A stretch of DNA of 64,000 nt, from positions 2,108,001-2,172,000 of the forward strand of contig JAUTDP010000003.1 in the NCBI GenBank assembly GCA_033439795.1. The letters run 5' to 3'. The stretch comes from Sordaria brevicollis (taxonomy: Eukaryota > Ascomycota > Sordariomycetes > Sordariales > Sordariaceae). The notes under the pieces were generated by a model. That model ran no database searches, was not told where the DNA came from, and saw nothing but the letters and a program-made list of their open reading frames with translations. A program made the translations under genes and the position numbers. Position 1 is the first letter of the stretch, and every line of letters begins with the position of its first letter. Below, one piece after another: positions 60,211-64,000 of this stretch.

Positions 60211-61445
60211 GGCAACAGTTGTCCCGGTTACGGGATGCGCTTGGGATAATGTTAAGGTATGCGATGGGTCGCTGCGTCCCTCGGGTCGGCCTGGGGCACG
60301 AAGCACCTCTCAGGCAGCCTGCACCGCGACAGCAGGGGTCGCAGTCGACAGGACGTGAACGACGCGCGAACACCGACCGAACACGGGTAGTGTTGATGAA
60401 AGGGTAAAAGGTGTCGCGGGGACGACGGGGATCAACGAGGAAATGTTAAAGGTAGCAGGGCAGGTATCGAGACAAGGCCCCGAGAGGTAACTTTTGGCGC
60501 GCGCCGACGACGTGGATTGACTGATGGGGTGTGTGGGAAAGAATGACGAAACAAGACCGATTCAAAGGATGGTAATTGTTTCTGTGCGTGGGTAATAATA
60601 TGGAAAGGTACGAGACCAGGCCACGAGACCGAAGTAGATGGGAGGTGTTTTTGTTATCCCAACCCAGTCCGTGTCTGGTCAAGTCCCAGGTCCAGGCAGG
60701 GTCTCGGCCGCGCGTGTGAGAGGCAGGTAGATGTACTGTAGAGGTAGGCGGCAGGGGGGCAGGGGGACCAGGTCGTAGTGGGAGAATGTCCCTTCACTTG
60801 TCGCTCTGTCTGTCTGTGTCTGTCTTGTCGAATGAATGCCGCCCGTGCGCCCGTGCTCTGATTTTGACTTTTTTTTCCGACTTGAAGCTAGTGCGACAAG
60901 TTTTAAGAAAAAAGACAAGAGTTCAGTCGCAGGACTTTTTTGGTGCTGTTGATGCCGAGTACGTATGTCTGTTTCTGTTGCTTGCTTGCACTGCCGCTCG
61001 TACAGTAGGTTGTAGGCGTGTAGCGTGTAGTTGGTACCCGGAAGAAGTGCGAGTATGTTACTCGTAACTCTTTCCAGTGTCCCGTCTACTCTGCAAACAC
61101 TACTGAGGAAGAAGAGCACAAGCAAAGCCCAGAACGGCACGCGACGAGTACATGGGCAATGGGGATGGGGTACATGAAAGATGGAGATGGGAGAAAAAAA
61201 AAAAGTCAAGGTGATGGTGGATGACGAGGGGAAATATTTGGGAGGGAAGAAGCATGTATCATGTAAAAGATTGATGCGCGCGGGCGTGGGAAGGGGAAAG
61301 AGAGAGACAAGATTGCTGGGTATCGATGGGGACCTGGATCGCTCTCTGCCTCTCGTGCAGGGCCACCAACCGCCAGACACCACCACACTAGTCTAGTCTC
61401 TCCAAGCCGAAGCGGAACTTGACGCTACTAGCTAGTCGGGTATGT

Positions 61446-61478
<33 letters not shown>

Positions 61479-64000
61479 CAGTAGAGGGAATGAGATGGGA
61501 AAGAAAGTGATGATTGGGACGAGAAAAGGTAGATATCGGGTAGACAGACATCAGACAGAACAGACAACAGAGGACATGGGACGACAACACCGGGTTCGTG
61601 TGTCTTGAACTCAAGGCACCGAGGATGTATCGCACACAAACGCGATGACAGTCCCCCATGTTACCCCCCTACCACCACCTTGGTCTGGGAGGAGACGGAA
61701 TGATGGGAAGGACAGACAGGCAGACAGGAAAAGATACGAGAAAGGTACAAGGGAAAAGGTACTTACTGAATGCCATTGGGGTGGCTGGTGGAGCTGGGGT
61801 AAACAGTGTACGAGTCTGTGTTCATGGCAGGCATTGTAGTCTGCGGCGTAATAGTCCACTGCTCCATCTTTGCCAGCGATTGTCGTGCTCGTTGCTGCTG
61901 TAGCTAGTTGCTGCCGTCTGGATCTATTTGGTGCGAAACAAGTCAAAAGGTCAGTAACCGCAAAAACCGTAGTGGTGGTAGTGCAGATTCAATGGTGGTT
62001 TGTGTCAAAAATCGATCGAATGAATGAAATTGCTTTTGTGCGTGGATATGCTGCGTGCGGGCTGGCTCGTGGTCATGGAAACTGGGCTTTGTGAATAATG
62101 ACTGAGAGGAGCGCTTTTTTTTGCTTCCTTGCTGGCTGGCTGGCGGCGCGGCGGCGGGCAATGATGGGGGGACGGAGAAGAATGAGTTGATGGACATAAA
62201 ATGGGGAAAGATTGGCCAAGCTAATGCCCATTCATTCGTGACGCTTGTTGGGGGGTGGTGCAGCAAGCAGCAACTCTCCAAATGTCTCCAACCGACGACT
62301 TTTAGCTGTTGCAATCTGCAATGCTTCTGCTTCTGCTTCTGCCGCTCTGGACCGCTGGGAAATGGACTTGACCTGTCTTCGTTTTTTTTTTTGTACTGCT
62401 CTGCCACCTTCTGTCCCGAATAAGCTCTTTTTTTTTTGCTCTGCTTTTTTCTTGTCAAGCTGTCCTCTTTTTTTTCTTGGTCTTTCTCTCTTGTCTTTTC
62501 TTATTCCTCTTCCAGCTTTTTGCTTGCTGTGGTGACCATCCAAAGCCCAAGTGAATGGTTGAGCTCTGGCGAATCACAGCTCAGCATTGAGCCTTGTCCA
62601 ACCCGCGTCATACTTCCTCACTGCCCTTGTGGCGACGACACACTGGCAACGAGAGAAAAGAAGTGACGGTCTTTGGGTGACCCAATTCTGTGAATGGGGG
62701 AATTGTATGGCTGCAGGCAGGAGCAAGAGGAGCAAAGGGGGAAATGGAGGATGAAGGGTAATTTGGAGGCGTCGGTGCCGACAGCCTTTTCCCATTGCAC
62801 CACTGCATGATAATCCCACTCATTCCCATCCTATCCGCCCATTCTCTTCCCGTTGGAGACAGATGTGCATGTGCTGAGGTTGCTGTGTCTTGTCCAGTCT
62901 AGCCGACCAGCAGAACGGAGCAGCAGCCGAAGCCGAAGCAGCAATCATATCTCTCTCACAACGGGCAAGTTGGGGGTTGGTTGATTGATGAGGCCGGTGA
63001 GTGCAGTGGCAGCGGGTGATGGTGGCATCAATTTGCATCTTTGTGATGCTGCAGCAAGGCTGGGCAGTCATGATATAACACCAAACCCACACTGGATAGC
63101 TCGGTAGTGATATATGAGAGTAACCAGATGGGGCAGGAAGGCAAAGCAGAGCAGAGCAGAAAAAATGGCAATGAGCAGTGCATGCGATATTTCCAAAAGG
63201 GCACGAATATGATTCGGCTCTGAGGGTTGTTATCGCGCGCAAAAGCGGAAATGGAAAGATCGGTGATGTGTTGCAAGTGAGTGAGAAAAAAAAAAAAATA
63301 GGCGAATGATATGAAAAGGCGCCATTGAGTGATGACAGGGGGATGAGAATGGGGATGGGGATATCGATCAGTAGTTTGGACGATGATGAGAGAAATGCAC
63401 TTACTGGCAGAAATGACCGTGTCAATAACTTTTATCACTTCAAAGTTGCACTCAAGTCCCGAACAACCGGAGCGACGGGCGATATCGATGCGATGTAATG
63501 GTAGGTGATGTGTAGAGGTGACTTGAACGTCTCTGCTCGAATCACAGGGGGAAAAAATGAGGTAGAAAGTAGAGTTGAGGTATTGTTGATGGACAAAGTG
63601 ATGGGCGACGATGGCAGGAACTTGTCGTTGACCTCGATGAAGAGTCGTTGCAAAGTACTCTCCGAGTTCCCAGTGTGCGATCTGCTGCTGGTGCTTGGAG
63701 CCTTGGTTTGCTGGGACCGATGGGAGGGGTCTTGGGTCTTGGGGGGAAAGGGACGCTTGAGGTTTCTTTGTCGACTCGCTGAGGTGCTGATGGACAGGAA
63801 GTACCTCGACGGGGAAAAGAACCTGGAGACGACCTTGACCTCGAATCGAAAAAAGAGAGAGAGAGGGTTGTGCTGGGGAGGGGTGGCTGGGTCTTCTTTG
63901 GAAGCTCTGCCTTCAGTTGGGAGAGGAATTATTTGACTCTAGCGGCAGGCGGGTATTTCGGGTGGGGACGGGAATGGGGATGGGCGGCATACTGCGCTGG
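60211..64000 (-). promoter_or_regulatory. Long upstream region of the MYB gene, possible 5' UTR exons
   Basis: No coding gene is supported over 3.8 kb. On the minus strand, good donor-like sites occur at about 63407 (CCAGTAAGTGC) and 61767 (TTCAGTAAGTACC), and the strand is rich in pyrimidine tracts (61185-61205, 62385-62520, 63280-63300). This pattern fits a long, spliced leader, as seen for several fungal regulators, but acceptors and the transcription start are not fixed. The window ends inside this region, so another gene could begin beyond it. Confidence 0.35.
61445..61477. repeat. (CAG)n microsatellite, about 10-11 units
   Basis: Uninterrupted AGC/CAG trinucleotides within the upstream region of the MYB gene. 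The minus-strand read is (CTG)n, so frames here show poly-Cys or poly-Leu artefacts. Confidence 0.95.

Noticed and set aside
60679..61386. Minus-strand frame of about 235 codons upstream of the MYB gene
   Set aside because: No recognisable domain; content is driven by CT-rich tracts. More likely leader or promoter sequence.

Overview
The window reads as a nuclear segment from a filamentous ascomycete, most likely a Sordariomycete close to Neurospora/Sordaria. Three things support this: short spliceosomal introns with GTAAGT/GTATGT-type donors and CTAAC-like branch points; AT-rich transposon relics almost without CpA and TpG, the mark of repeat-induced point mutation (RIP); and a mitochondrial COX4-type cytochrome oxidase subunit that looks Neurospora-like.

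Layout. Bases 1 to about 13,040 are a RIP-degraded heterochromatin-like block. It holds two Ty3/gypsy retroelement relics on the + strand (1-5,290 and about 5,300-9,040), TTTA and TTA low-complexity tracts (9.1-10.1 kb), a less mutated island (10.3-10.9 kb), a pogo/Tigger-like DDE transposase relic with a SAP-like C-terminus (11.1-12.1 kb) and a long (TAA)n microsatellite. Gene-bearing DNA follows: dihydroxy-acid dehydratase (16.6-19.0 kb, +), a dynamin-family GTPase (20.5-22.8 kb, -), an OHCU decarboxylase of urate breakdown (24.0-24.8 kb, -) and a nuclear-looking protein of unknown function (25.8-27.0 kb, -).

At 28,174-32,629 lies an intact, un-RIPed DNA transposon of about 4.46 kb bounded by 56-bp terminal inverted repeats (55/56 identical). 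It carries two convergent intron-containing genes: a complete DD34E Tc1/mariner-type transposase (353 aa) and an unrecognised 911-aa protein with a candidate CCHC zinc-binding cluster and an acidic tail. Two-gene Tc1/mariner elements of this size are unusual, and this is the best candidate in the window for something undescribed.

Beyond it come an acyl-CoA thioesterase (35.6-37.0 kb, -), COX4 (38.3-39.7 kb, +), a DUF4604 protein (40.3-41.0 kb, -), a Clr5-domain protein (42.1-44.0 kb, -), a CRH/UTR2-type cell-wall transglycosylase with CBM18 and GPI signal (48.7-50.2 kb, -), a RIPed piggyBac-like element with 39-bp inverted ends containing TTAA (51.19-53.96 kb), and a glutamine-rich two-SANT/MYB protein (58.8-60.2 kb, -). 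The last 3.8 kb looks like a long upstream regulatory region of that MYB gene. The host genes are ordinary neighbours with no shared pathway. Intergenic spaces of 3-5 kb (13.0-16.4, 32.6-35.6, 44.0-48.7, 54.0-58.8 kb) hold short repeats but no gene I can support. Exon boundaries were read by eye from splice signals and family alignment from memory; no search was run.
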